Positions 32,702-40,606 of a stretch of 64,000 bases of DNA are shown in pieces (positions within the stretch are counted from its first letter, which is position 1; each line of letters begins with the position of its first letter). The stretch is from Paenibacillus oleatilyticus (GTDB lineage Bacteria > Bacillota > Bacilli > Paenibacillales > NBRC-103111), in assembly GCF_018998565.1 (NCBI RefSeq), contig NZ_JAHNZO010000003.1, positions 186,001 to 250,000 of the forward strand. The letters are read 5' to 3'. Under the pieces are notes generated by a model, which ran no database searches, had not been told where the DNA came from, and worked only from the letters and a program-made list of their open reading frames with translations. The position numbers were made by a program, and so were the translations under genes.

Positions 32702-34669
32702 ATGCCGGATTGGTCGTATCAGACGTTGTTTCGCCCGCTGTTGTTTGGGCTCCCCGCCGAGACGGCGAGGGATTTCACGCTGGGAGCCATGGGCCTGCTT
32801 AGCAGATTGCCCGGGGGGACGCTGGTCATCAAGACGCTCGGGCATATGGAGTCGCATCCGATTCTGGAAAGCGAAGCGTGCGGGGGGCTGCGCCTGAAAT
32901 ATCCCGTCGGTCTCAGCGGCGGACTGGACGTTCACGGCACGGCGCATCGGGCGCTGGCTCAATTCGGGTTCGGCTTTATCGAGATCGGCCCGGTGACGGT
33001 CCGGAAAGTAACGGATGACCGCCCGATTCGGAGAGAGGTGTCCGGCGAAGCGCTGCTCTATCCGAACGTCGGCGCAAACGAAGGGCTGGAAAAGCTCGTC
33101 CGGCGCATGCAGCGCAAGCAGGGGCACCGGCTGCCGCTGATGTTCCGGCTGCGGCCGATGCCGGGCGTCTCGCCGGAACAGGCGCAGGCGGAGCTGCGGC
33201 TGATGATGGAGCGGCTCGCCCCTTGGGCCGCCGCGTTCTACATCGACAGCGTCGATACAGGCTGGCCGCTGGAAGCGACGGCCGCGTATCTGAACGCGGT
33301 CCGGGCAGCGTCCCGGGAGGCGGCCCCGGGGAAGCCGCTGTTGCTGTACGTGGCGCCGGATGATCCGGCGGAACGGCTGCAAGCGCTGCTTGACGCGGCG
33401 GCATGGGAGGGCGTCGTCGTGGGCGATGCCGTGCGGACGCCCGAGGGCTCCGTCATCGGGCGGGAGGCCCTTGCGCCGGGCGTGGAACGGGTGAGGCAGC
33501 TTCGGCAGCTTGCCGGGCCGGAGCTGACGATTATTTTGGCCGGGGGCATTCACGAGCCTCGGGACGCGCTGCTGGCGGTCGAAGCGGGGGCAAATTGCGT
33601 GCAGCTTCACAGCGGGCTCATCTACTCGGGGCCGGGGCTGCCGAAGCGGATCAACGAGGCGCTGATCTACGAGAAGGTGCGGGAAGCGGAAAGTCCGTCG
33701 GAAGCGTCCTTTTGGCGGGATTGGGGCTGGATGTGTCTGCTCGGCATCGGCATGGTTATCGGCGGCATTTTGGCCTGGATGATCGCGGCGACGACGGTCA
33801 TGCTGCCGTACGATGTGCTGTATCTCGGCATGGATCAGACGAGGCTCGGACAGGCGAACCGCTGGCTGCTCGGCTTTATGTCGCACGACCGGGTAACGCT
33901 GGCGGGAACGATGATCTCCATCGGCATCTTATATTACCAATTGGCCCGGCACGGGCTGAGAAAAGGGCTGCATTGGACGAAAACGGCCTTGATGACCTCC
34001 GGCCTGGTCGGCTTTAGCAGCTTTTTCCTGTACCTCGGGTACGGGTATTTCGACCCGCTGCATGCGCTGGCGGCGGCGGTGCTGCTGCCGATGTTCATTC
34101 TGTCCATGCGGGCGCGGACGGACCGCCCTTCGTACGATCCGCCGAATGTGGCGAACGATCGAATCTGGCGGCGCGCCCAATGGGGCCAGCTTCTGTTCGT
34201 CACGCTCGGCTTCGCGCTTGCCGTCGGCGGCATCGTGATCGCAGGCGTCGGAATCACCTTCGTCTTCGTCCCGACGGACCTTGCTTATTTATGCGCTTCG
34301 GCGGAGATGCTCGCGGACATCAACGAGCGCTTGATTCCGCTGATCGCGCACGACCGGGCGGGCTTCGGCGGCGCTCTGTTCTCGAACGCCCTCGCGGTGC
34401 TGATCATCGCTTTGTGGGGCATCGGCCAAGGCCAGCGCTGGGTCTGGTGGACGCTGCTGCTGGGCGGCTTTCCCGGCTTTCTGGCGGGCCTCAGCGTGCA
34501 TTTTCAAATCGGCTACACCGATTTCGTACATCTACTTCCCGCCTATTTCGCTTTCCTGCTGTATGTCGGCGGCTTGATTTTACTGTACCCGTATCTCATG
34601 CGGCGGCCCGTGCGAAGCGGGCTTCATGGCGGCAGGTCAAGTCAGGCGCTGCCTGTATCCGATAGATAA
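32702..34669 (+). CDS. DHODH-like flavin domain fused to a multi-pass membrane domain
   Basis: Residues ~1-340 resemble class 2 dihydroorotate dehydrogenase: YQTLFRPLLFGLPAETARDFT, FGFGFIEIGPVTVRK and the phosphate-grip end TIILAGGIHEPRDALLAVEAGANCVQLHSGLIYSGPGL. The orotate-site motifs are missing: no NxSSPNTPG (YIDSVDTGWPLEA stands there) and no NTT (VVVGDAVRTPEG). The remaining ~310 residues form about 7-8 membrane helices (MCLLGIGMVIGGILAWMIA onward). It is therefore probably not a pyrimidine enzyme but a membrane-bound flavoprotein of unknown substrate. I choose ATG 32702 because GGGAGTGAGA precedes it; ATG 32678 is possible. A TACAAT box lies upstream near 32660. Confidence 0.8.
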   Translation: MPDWSYQTLFRPLLFGLPAETARDFTLGAMGLLSRLPGGTLVIKTLGHMESHPILESEACGGLRLKYPVGLSGGLDVHGTAHRALAQFGFGFIEIGPVTVRKVTDDRPIRREVSGEALLYPNVGANEGLEKLVRRMQRKQGHRLPLMFRLRPMPGVSPEQAQAELRLMMERLAPWAAAFYIDSVDTGWPLEATAAYLNAVRAASREAAPGKPLLLYVAPDDPAERLQALLDAAAWEGVVVGDAVRTPEGSVIGREALAPGVERVRQLRQLAGPELTIILAGGIHEPRDALLAVEAGANCVQLHSGLIYSGPGLPKRINEALIYEKVREAESPSEASFWRDWGWMCLLGIGMVIGGILAWMIAATTVMLPYDVLYLGMDQTRLGQANRWLLGFMSHDRVTLAGTMISIGILYYQLARHGLRKGLHWTKTALMTSGLVGFSSFFLYLGYGYFDPLHALAAAVLLPMFILSMRARTDRPSYDPPNVANDRIWRRAQWGQLLFVTLGFALAVGGIVIAGVGITFVFVPTDLAYLCASAEMLADINERLIPLIAHDRAGFGGALFSNALAVLIIALWGIGQGQRWVWWTLLLGGFPGFLAGLSVHFQIGYTDFVHLLPAYFAFLLYVGGLILLYPYLMRRPVRSGLHGGRSSQALPVSDR

Positions 34670-34782
34670 TCGGTGGGAGCAGCTGCCGCCCGTATACGAT
34701 GGATGATCGGGGGAGAACAAGCTACTGCCCGTATACGATCTATGATCGGAGGAGAACAAGCTACTGCCCGTATACGATCCGT
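34651..34782 (+). repeat. 39-bp tandem repeat at the end of the DHODH-like gene
   Basis: Units beginning GCCCGTATACGAT start at 34688, 34727 and 34766 (39-bp spacing); a degenerate unit GCCTGTATCCGATAGATAATCGG at 34651 overlaps the last codons and the stop. Each full unit continues ATGATCGGxGGAGAACAAGCTACT. The array ends just before the terminator at 34792. Confidence 0.85.
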
Positions 34783-34791
34783 ACTGGGGAC

Positions 34792-34831
34792 GCGCTTTTG
34801 CAACGGTTATCCGTTGCAGGAGCGCTTTTTT
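34792..34831 (+). terminator. Terminator after DHODH-like gene
   Basis: GCGCT/AGCGC and the inner GCAACGG-ttat-CCGTTGC pair in one hairpin (34792-34825), followed by seven T residues. Confidence 0.88.
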
Positions 34832-34874
34832 CTGCGTTGGCACAAGATGCGTGCTACTCTAGCGGCTCGCCGCA

Positions 34875-35060
34875 ATAGAGGAACGTGGATGCCTTATTTG
34901 GCGGAATTTGCTGGAGCCAGCAGCATAAAGGAACTGCGATGCGTTATATCCGCCAAAACAAGCAGCGGTGATAAAATTCGACACGAATAGCGAATGTGAG
35001 TTCCTTTAAATTGTAGGGGGCGGCTCTCCCGACCTTCTTAACGCATCAGCGTTCCTCTAT
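34875..35060. repeat. Interspersed 23-bp repeat units, copy group B
   Basis: Direct units at 34875-34897 (ATAGAGGAACGTGGATGCCTTAT) and 34925-34947 (ATAAAGGAACTGCGATGCGTTAT) are 50 bp apart, and an inverted unit lies at 35038-35060 (reverse complement ATAGAGGAACGCTGATGCGTTAA). They match the units near 25.7 kb. No ORF with an RBS is supported from 34840 to 35240. Confidence 0.65.
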
Positions 35061-35244
35061 CGCTGAGACGAATGGGAGAGGCGGGTTTTAATCCACTTTC
35101 ACCATAGGTTGAAGAGCGGGTAACGGGAGCAAACAGCTCCAAACAGCCGCAAAAGCTCCCTCATGTTACCGTAAACACCCCTGTCCCATCTGCCAGTGCA
35201 ATAGAAAAAATAAATATAACTAATAAATAGTTTTTATTTAACGG

Positions 35245-35274
35245 TTGACAAAGTTTCCCTCCCGCGTTTATGAT
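35245..35274 (+). promoter_or_regulatory. Probable sigma-A promoter of the rtcB leader
   Basis: TTGACA (35245-35250) and TATGAT (35269-35274) are 18 bp apart in an AT-rich region. The leader ORF and rtcB follow. Confidence 0.75.
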
Positions 35275-35297
35275 AACCGTATCTTGAATGGAGAAAG

Positions 35298-35570
35298 GAG
35301 GCCGATCCACATGATCCGCCATGGTGTTTTGTTGTCCGACCGTTTGAGCGACAATCGCATACCGGAATTCGTTCCATCGGCCTCTACGGGCCCGACGTAA
35401 GCGAGAGCAACCCCCGGCACGTTCGTTCCATGTACGTTCCGCTAGGGTCTTTCGTTTGCATCGATACAAACGGCATGAAGAGCGGCGCAGTGAGCTGCGA
35501 GCTGCTCCATGCCATCGTACGCATAGACGCGTGACATGACGACCGTAGGCTTATGGCTTACGGTCTTTTT
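35298..35570 (+). promoter_or_regulatory. Structured leader with sequestered RBS and terminator upstream of rtcB
   Basis: A perfect 9-bp stem GAGGCCGAT (35298-35306) with ATCGGCCTC (35376-35384) would cover the ribosome binding site of the leader ORF. Further hairpins are TTGTC/GACAA (35332-35354), CGTTTG/CAAACG (35453-35472) and GGCATG/CATGCC (35472-35513). The last element, GACCGTA...TACGGTC plus TTTTTT (35541-35570), is a Rho-independent terminator 41 bases before rtcB. The layout suggests attenuation control; no known riboswitch motif or T-box was recognised. Confidence 0.55.
35311..35400 (+). CDS. 29-residue leader ORF upstream of rtcB
   Basis: ATG 35311 follows AAAGGAGG at suitable spacing and is downstream of a consensus-like promoter. 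The peptide MIRHGVLLSDRLSDNRIPEF continues to PSASTGPT. Its RBS takes part in a 9-bp stem with bases near its own 3' end, so its translation should change the fold of the downstream RNA. It is best read as a leader peptide of the rtcB transcript. I do not recognise the sequence. Confidence 0.45.
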   Translation: MIRHGVLLSDRLSDNRIPEFVPSASTGPT

Positions 35571-35610
35571 GCATTCATTTTTACGGCAATCCGAGAAACA
35601 GGAAGGAAGT

Positions 35611-37062
35611 TTGACGGCATTTATGTTTACTTACAACGATCAACCAAACGAAAAATACTACCGCAAGGTGCAAATGCCGGCGGGCGATCTGCACGTTTTC
35701 GCTGGAGACGGGCTGTTCGAAGCGCTGGATTACAAAGTGTTCGACATGGCCAATAACAATCTGCAAATTCCGAACCGGCTCTACATGAGCTATACGCCGG
35801 ACGTGCATGTGGGCGTCGGCACGTGCATCGGCACGACGGCGGTGTGGGAAGCCGAGAACGGCTACGTCTCCCCGTCGATTGTCGGCAGCGATATCGGCTG
35901 CGGGATGCGCGTTCACCTGACGAACCTGCACCGGGACGATCTGCAGGAGGTGAAGCTGCGGCGCAAGCTGGTCAAGACGATCGAAAAGCTGCTTCCGGCC
36001 GAAGAGCATGCCCGCGGGCACTTCTCGGACATCCGGCTGGAGCACGTGCTGCGCAAAGGGCTGCACGGCCTCCCCAAAAAGTACATCCCGGACGGCTACA
36101 CGCCGAAAAAAGCCACGTCGCTCACGCATGTGGAGCACAGCAAGTTTGCTTTTGACGAGTCGCACTTGGATCGCCTGCCCGAGATGTACTGGCACCGGTC
36201 CCACCGGCAGCTTGGGACGCTCGGGAGCGGGAACCATTTTGCCGAAATCCAGGCGATTGAGATTCACGAGGACAACCGCGCCATTGCCGAAAAATGGGGA
36301 CTGCGCGACGGTCAGATCATCGTCATGATCCACTCCGGCTCGAGGGCTTGGGGCGGTGCAGTCAGCCAGTACGGCGGCTCGGAAATCGGCAAATGGATGC
36401 GCCGCACAGGGACGGGGACGGCCGATCCGCGGCTGATTTTTGCCCCGCTGGACAGCGAGGCGGCCGAGGCTTACATCCATCTGATGTATTCCGCGCTGAA
36501 TTATGCCGTCACAAACCGGCACCTGATCGCTTACGCCATCCGGGAAGCGTTCCGGGACGTCTGCGGCTCGAAGTTCGAAATGACGACGCTGTACGATCTG
36601 ATGCACAACTACGCTTGGGAAGAAACGCATGGCGGCACGCCTTTATTCGTGCACCGCAAAGGGGCGACGCGGGCGCTGCCGGCGCAGCATCCGGACAATC
36701 CGGAGCCGTATATGGCAACCGGCCACCCGGCCTTGATCCCCGGGTCCATGGGCACCTCGTCGTATTTGATGGTCGGTCAGCCCGGCGGGGAGCGCAACTA
36801 TTACTCGATCTGCCACGGCGCCGGCCGGATTCGCTCGCGCAGCGCGACGAAGCGGCTTGTGACCGTCGATCAGTTCGAATCGTCGCTGCGCGTCGGAACG
36901 GCGGACGAAATCGTCGTCAACCAGCGCATGCTGGAGTCGATCATCGACGAATCGCCGCAGGCGTACAAGGACGTCGATCAGATCATCGACAGCGTGGTCG
37001 GAGCCGGGCTAGCATCCGTCGTCGCCAAATGCAAACCGCTGGCGAGCATCAAGGGCGTTTAA
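35611..37062 (+). CDS. rtcB: RtcB-family RNA ligase
   Basis: RtcB joins RNA 2',3'-cyclic-phosphate or 3'-phosphate ends to 5'-OH ends using GTP and Mn2+, through a guanylated histidine. The 483-residue protein has all metal and catalytic motifs in order: GSDIGCGM (Asp, Cys), LGSGNHFAEI (Asn, His), MIHSGSRAWG (His), LMHNYAWEE (His) and ICHGAGRIRSRS (the guanylated His). TTG 35611 follows GGAAGGAA; ATG 35623 is an alternative, and the frame from 35536 runs through the terminator. It is followed 44 bases later by an AAA+ ATPase gene, probably in one transcript. The likely job is tRNA or rRNA repair after cleavage stress. Confidence 0.95.
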   Translation: MTAFMFTYNDQPNEKYYRKVQMPAGDLHVFAGDGLFEALDYKVFDMANNNLQIPNRLYMSYTPDVHVGVGTCIGTTAVWEAENGYVSPSIVGSDIGCGMRVHLTNLHRDDLQEVKLRRKLVKTIEKLLPAEEHARGHFSDIRLEHVLRKGLHGLPKKYIPDGYTPKKATSLTHVEHSKFAFDESHLDRLPEMYWHRSHRQLGTLGSGNHFAEIQAIEIHEDNRAIAEKWGLRDGQIIVMIHSGSRAWGGAVSQYGGSEIGKWMRRTGTGTADPRLIFAPLDSEAAEAYIHLMYSALNYAVTNRHLIAYAIREAFRDVCGSKFEMTTLYDLMHNYAWEETHGGTPLFVHRKGATRALPAQHPDNPEPYMATGHPALIPGSMGTSSYLMVGQPGGERNYYSICHGAGRIRSRSATKRLVTVDQFESSLRVGTADEIVVNQRMLESIIDESPQAYKDVDQIIDSVVGAGLASVVAKCKPLASIKGV

Positions 37063-37106
37063 TATCGAATTAATCTAAAAATATGAAACGAGGAAATAGT
37101 TCTACT

Positions 37107-38426
37107 ATGAGTTCTGTTATTAAAATAAATGAAAAAGCAAATCATCCGCAGCCGATCATTACCGCTTCCGGCGACGGCATACCAGGTCTCGATATCGTCG
37201 AATACGGCGATTACGCCTTCGTCATTCAGTCGATCCAAGCCCGATTGGAGGGGCAGTACCGGGCCCGTTTTCAGCTATATGTTCAAGAAGATTACGGGCA
37301 AGATCTTTGGGATCAATTGGAGCGCGACATCCAGGCGGACAATCCCGAGGTCGAGCGGCTTTGCGCCGTCTTCGATACGGTGGAGGCTCGCACGTTCACG
37401 TTCGGAGACGCGATGGAAGGGGAAGGCCCGCGCATGTTCCCGTCGCTGCGCAACAACGTGTTTGTTTACCCCCGATTCCGGGTGGCCATGGCGCGGGTAC
37501 CGATGTTCCGGCAGCATGGCATTTCCTGCGAGGATTTCATATGGGCCGAATCCGACGCGGGCCTGGCCGAATTCTTGAAGGACATGTCCCGTCGACAGCG
37601 GCAGTACGACCGGGAGCAGGTGACCGTATTCAAGGATACCCGCGACGGGCTGGATCGCGAACGCGAATCGTTGACGCGCGGCGTAAAGCGTGACGAAGTG
37701 GTGATGAACGAAGGCGTGAAAACGGAAATTTATCGTTCCATCGACGAGTTTTTCGCGCAGGACCGGCACTTTTTCCAAACGTACGGCCTCCCCTACAAAC
37801 GGGGCATTCTGCTGTACGGCAAGCCGGGCAACGGCAAAACGACTCTAGTCAAATCGATCGCGGGCAGTGTGGACGCGCCGGTCGCTTATTGGCACATTAC
37901 CGAGTACACAACCAGCGACTCGATCCAGGAGGTGTTCGAAGCGGCTGTCCGCATGGCCCCGATGGTGCTCGTGATCGAAGATATCGATTCCATGCCGGAG
38001 TCGGCGCGGTCTTATTTTCTGAACACGCTTGACGGGGCGACCTCGAAGGAAGGCATTTTCCTGATCGGGACGACGAACTATCCGGAGAAAATCGACCCGG
38101 CGCTGATGAACCGTGCGGGCCGTTTCGACCGGGCCTACGAAATCAAGCTGCCGGATGAAGAGCAGCGCCGCAGCTATTTGCTGTTGAAGCGGCTGCACGA
38201 GCTTCTCGACGACGAAGCGGTCGCGGTGGCGGCGAGAGCGACGGAAGGATTCACCTTCGCGCAGCTCGGCGAGCTGTATGTGTCGGCGGCGCTGCGTAAG
38301 CATTACGAGCATACCGTCGATGTGGAGCAGCTTGTGCGCGAGATGAATACGGAGCTTGGCAAAGGCCGCACCCAGCTGTGGCATTCCGATCAAAAATCGT
38401 CCCGGGTCGGTTTTACGACCGGCTGA
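37107..38426 (+). CDS. AAA+ ATPase paired with rtcB
   Basis: The 439-residue protein has a ~190-residue N-terminal region without recognised domain (YGDYAFVIQSIQARLEGQYR) and a C-terminal classical AAA domain: Walker A GKPGNGKTTL (Lys244), Walker B MVLVIEDIDSMPE, sensor 1 FLIGTTNYPEKIDPAL and arginine-finger region NRAGRFDRAYEIKLP. It resembles Bcs1/Cdc48-like single-ring ATPases. ATG 37107 is about 10 bases after GAGGAAA; ATG 37083 lacks an RBS. Being directly behind rtcB suggests it remodels RtcB or an RNA-protein substrate, which is inference. Confidence 0.87.
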   Translation: MSSVIKINEKANHPQPIITASGDGIPGLDIVEYGDYAFVIQSIQARLEGQYRARFQLYVQEDYGQDLWDQLERDIQADNPEVERLCAVFDTVEARTFTFGDAMEGEGPRMFPSLRNNVFVYPRFRVAMARVPMFRQHGISCEDFIWAESDAGLAEFLKDMSRRQRQYDREQVTVFKDTRDGLDRERESLTRGVKRDEVVMNEGVKTEIYRSIDEFFAQDRHFFQTYGLPYKRGILLYGKPGNGKTTLVKSIAGSVDAPVAYWHITEYTTSDSIQEVFEAAVRMAPMVLVIEDIDSMPESARSYFLNTLDGATSKEGIFLIGTTNYPEKIDPALMNRAGRFDRAYEIKLPDEEQRRSYLLLKRLHELLDDEAVAVAARATEGFTFAQLGELYVSAALRKHYEHTVDVEQLVREMNTELGKGRTQLWHSDQKSSRVGFTTG

Positions 38427-38503
38427 GTATCATGGAAGGTTCGCCCCCGCTTGCCGGAACGTGTTACAATGAGCTTACATTTCTGGAAACGAGGGTGATC
38501 GGT

Positions 38504-39151
38504 ATGGAGCATGTATTTCGGGAGCGAATCACAACGGAAGAGCAGTTGGAAGCCTTGCTTCCGGTCTTGGGAGGAGCGCCGAGCCAACTGGTGAGGGACA
38601 AAGTCATCCACGCGCTTGATGCTCACGGCAAAGCGTTTATTGCCAAGGCGCCGTTTGTCGCTGTCGCGACGGGCGACGCCGAGGGACATTGCGACGTCTC
38701 GCCGCGCGGCGATGCTCCGGGGTTCGTGCATGTGCTGGACGACCGGCATTTGTTCATCCCGGAGCGCCCCGGGAACCGCCGGATGGACACCATTCATAAC
38801 ATTATCGCCAATCCGCATATCGGCCTGATTTTCATCATCCCCGGCTTGGAAGAAACGTTCCGCGTGAACGGCAAAGCCGTTGTCACCCGCGACCCGGAGC
38901 TGCTCAAGCTGACCGCCGTGAACGGACGCGAGCCGCTGATCGGCATCGGCGTCGAGGTGGAGGAGTGCTACATGCACTGTGCCAAAGCGTTCAAGCGGTC
39001 CGGGCTGTGGAAGCCGGACTCCTGGCTGCCGGAGGGCGACCGCCCGTCCCCTGCGCAGATTATCGCCGCTCATGTGAAGGGCAAAATAGAGCTTACGGCG
39101 GATCAAGTCGATCAAATGCTGCAGGAGAGCTACACGAAGCGGTTGTATTAA
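38504..39151 (+). CDS. PPOX-type flavoprotein, MSMEG_1061-like
   Basis: The 215-residue protein has the pyridoxamine-phosphate-oxidase split-barrel fold: PFVAVATGDAEGHCDVSPRGD, FIPERPGNRRMDTIHNIIANPHIGLIFIIPG and ETFRVNGKAVVTRD. This arrangement is that of the MSMEG_1061-type FMN-dependent family, whose substrate is unknown. The end CYMHCAKAFKRSGLWKPDSW is also characteristic. I choose ATG 38504 (after GAGGGTGATC) because the longer frame from 38378 overlaps the AAA gene. It follows the AAA gene by 77 bases. Confidence 0.87.
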   Translation: MEHVFRERITTEEQLEALLPVLGGAPSQLVRDKVIHALDAHGKAFIAKAPFVAVATGDAEGHCDVSPRGDAPGFVHVLDDRHLFIPERPGNRRMDTIHNIIANPHIGLIFIIPGLEETFRVNGKAVVTRDPELLKLTAVNGREPLIGIGVEVEECYMHCAKAFKRSGLWKPDSWLPEGDRPSPAQIIAAHVKGKIELTADQVDQMLQESYTKRLY

Positions 39152-39180
39152 TTTAGCGGTTCGAGGACAAAGGTGAGAAA

Positions 39181-39768
39181 ATGAATATTCAAGTGCTTTC
39201 AAGCCAAACGATTGAGCTTGAGCGAAATCGGGTAAGTATTTTGGGGCCGAACCTGGAGATGCACGATTGCACCGTAATTTCGGAGGCTGATGGCAAAGGC
39301 CTGACTTTTGTCGGACTGAGGATGCACGGAGGGATTTTCCATCAGAAGCGAGCTTTGAAGGACTTTTACTTTCAGGGCGCACATTTCTCGCGTGTCAGGT
39401 TTATGGGCAATTATTTGGGCTGCGATTTTGGTGACTGGGATGACATAAACCGATCATCCGTATCCGAGTGTGATTTTTCATCTGCTCGAATGCACGAGTG
39501 CCGTTTGTTAAATTGTGACATGAAGAGGATTCGTATTCCCAAATGGCCATGCTTTTGCTTATCTAATCCGGCGGAAGCACGGGATTTTATGAACTCACAA
39601 TCATGGCCGAAAAAGATCGGCCTGATTTTGGATATTTATACGGATGAGGATCGGGAATGTGTCGCTACGTTTGGTGATGCCAGTGTGCTGGCCAAGGAAA
39701 GCGGCTTGCCTTTGAGTGAAGTACGGTCGCTATTAATGGTAATACCGGGAATTCATATTATTGACTGA
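39181..39768 (+). CDS. Pentapeptide-repeat-like protein, unknown
   Basis: The 195-residue protein has a central stretch with pentapeptide-like periodicity (DFYFQGAHFSRVRFMGNYLG, CDFSSARMHECRLLNCDMKRI, about residues 60-120), suggesting a right-handed quadrilateral helix. The last ~75 residues are different (IGLILDIYTDEDRECVATFG). The ATG follows AAAGGTGAG. Base composition from here to about 42.8 kb is clearly more AT-rich than the flanks, so this gene may open an acquired island. No functional assignment is justified. Confidence 0.65.
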   Translation: MNIQVLSSQTIELERNRVSILGPNLEMHDCTVISEADGKGLTFVGLRMHGGIFHQKRALKDFYFQGAHFSRVRFMGNYLGCDFGDWDDINRSSVSECDFSSARMHECRLLNCDMKRIRIPKWPCFCLSNPAEARDFMNSQSWPKKIGLILDIYTDEDRECVATFGDASVLAKESGLPLSEVRSLLMVIPGIHIID

Positions 39769-39844
39769 TTTTTAGCCGTTTTCTGAGATAACCCTTGCAT
39801 AGGTGAAAGATATGCAGTTTTTAATTTAGAGGTTGGAGTGAACA

Positions 39845-39873
39845 AAAAGGCTGCCGGGAGAGCGGCCTTTTTG
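39845..39873 (+). terminator. Terminator after the pentapeptide-like gene
   Basis: AAAAAGGCTGC pairs with GCGGCCTTTTT around cgggaga; the T-rich side continues into TTTTTGTG. Confidence 0.75.
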
Positions 39874-39894
39874 TGTGATAGGGGTGAGGGATTC

Positions 39895-40194
39895 GTGAAA
39901 TCGTTTGGCAAAGACACGAAAAAGATTACGGTAAACGGTTGTTTGTTTCATTGTGTGATTAACCCATTTCCCCGTAATGAAGATGTCGGCTTTAGAGTGT
40001 ATTCTTCGAAAACTTCCTTTTTCGAAGTTCGCTTTTCGTGGAAAGGCAATTGGTATATCAACCTGCATCGGCCGCATACGTGCGCCAGCTTGATTCAATA
40101 TGCCATTGAGCAGGGATGGGACTTTGCCCAAGAGAAGCAAACGATGAAAATCGAACAAGGTGATTTTCTTATCGATGAATTAGGGTTTAGGTGA
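39895..40194 (+). CDS. Small protein with AIEQGW motif, copy 1
   Basis: The 99-residue protein starts at GTG 39895 behind GGGGTGAGGG. It reads KSFGKDTKKITVNGCLFHCV, then WYINLHRPHTCASLIQYAIEQGWDF and ends DFLIDELGFR. The end of a helix followed by AIEQGWxxxxxxxxM is shared with the next gene, so the two are diverged relatives. There is no signal peptide or membrane segment. Such paired small acidic proteins are often immunity-type or island cargo genes, but nothing here proves it. The longer frame from 39838 overlaps the terminator and is unlikely. Confidence 0.55.
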   Translation: MKSFGKDTKKITVNGCLFHCVINPFPRNEDVGFRVYSSKTSFFEVRFSWKGNWYINLHRPHTCASLIQYAIEQGWDFAQEKQTMKIEQGDFLIDELGFR

Positions 40195-40208
40195 GTGGGG
40201 GTGAACAG

Positions 40209-40535
40209 GTGACGTTAAGAAACAAAGGGTCCCGGAAAATCGTTGTAGGAAACGAACCATATCGGTGGATTATCTCCGCAGCTTCAAAAGGACATATTGC
40301 CTTAATTGCGGAACACGGGCAGGAAAAAGGGCGGGAGCTTCATGTCCATATTGAATCAGATATAAATGATTATTGGGCGCGGTTTCCATATGTGGACGGC
40401 TTGAACTTGAAAATTGTAACGCCGAAGGAAGTCGCGACGATGATTTCTCAGGCCATCGAACAAGGATGGAATCCTAAAGAGAACGGACCGCCGATGGTCT
40501 TCGATTGGAGTGGAGAAGTGTTGGCTGGAAGGTAA
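40209..40535 (+). CDS. Small protein with AIEQGW motif, copy 2
   Basis: The 108-residue protein starts at GTG 40209 after GGGGGTGA, 14 bases after the previous stop. It reads TLRNKGSRKIVVGNEPYRWI, contains VTPKEVATMISQAIEQGWNP and ends FDWSGEVLAGR. The IxxAIEQGW element matches copy 1, and both share an order of short beta-type segments then one helix. It is probably co-transcribed with copy 1. Function unknown. Confidence 0.6.
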   Translation: MTLRNKGSRKIVVGNEPYRWIISAASKGHIALIAEHGQEKGRELHVHIESDINDYWARFPYVDGLNLKIVTPKEVATMISQAIEQGWNPKENGPPMVFDWSGEVLAGR

Positions 40536-40556
40536 AACACGAACTCCCATTTTAAT

Positions 40557-40564
40557 GCTATAAT
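40557..40564 (+). promoter_or_regulatory. Extended -10 element for the small XRE regulator
   Basis: TGCTATAAT ends at 40564, 43 bases before the GTG start of the HTH gene. No clear -35 is seen, as expected for an extended -10 promoter. Confidence 0.45.
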
Positions 40565-40606
40565 TTTAGTAGTGTTCATTCTTGATGGAAGGAGACCCGG
40601 GTTTCA

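Noticed and set aside
32537..33886. Minus-strand ORF of 449 residues
   Set aside because: Antisense to the DHODH-like flavin domain; composition is of a shadow frame.
35298..35570. T-box or known riboswitch upstream of rtcB
   Set aside because: No T-box antiterminator sequence or other recognised aptamer core is present; I keep it only as an unclassified structured leader.
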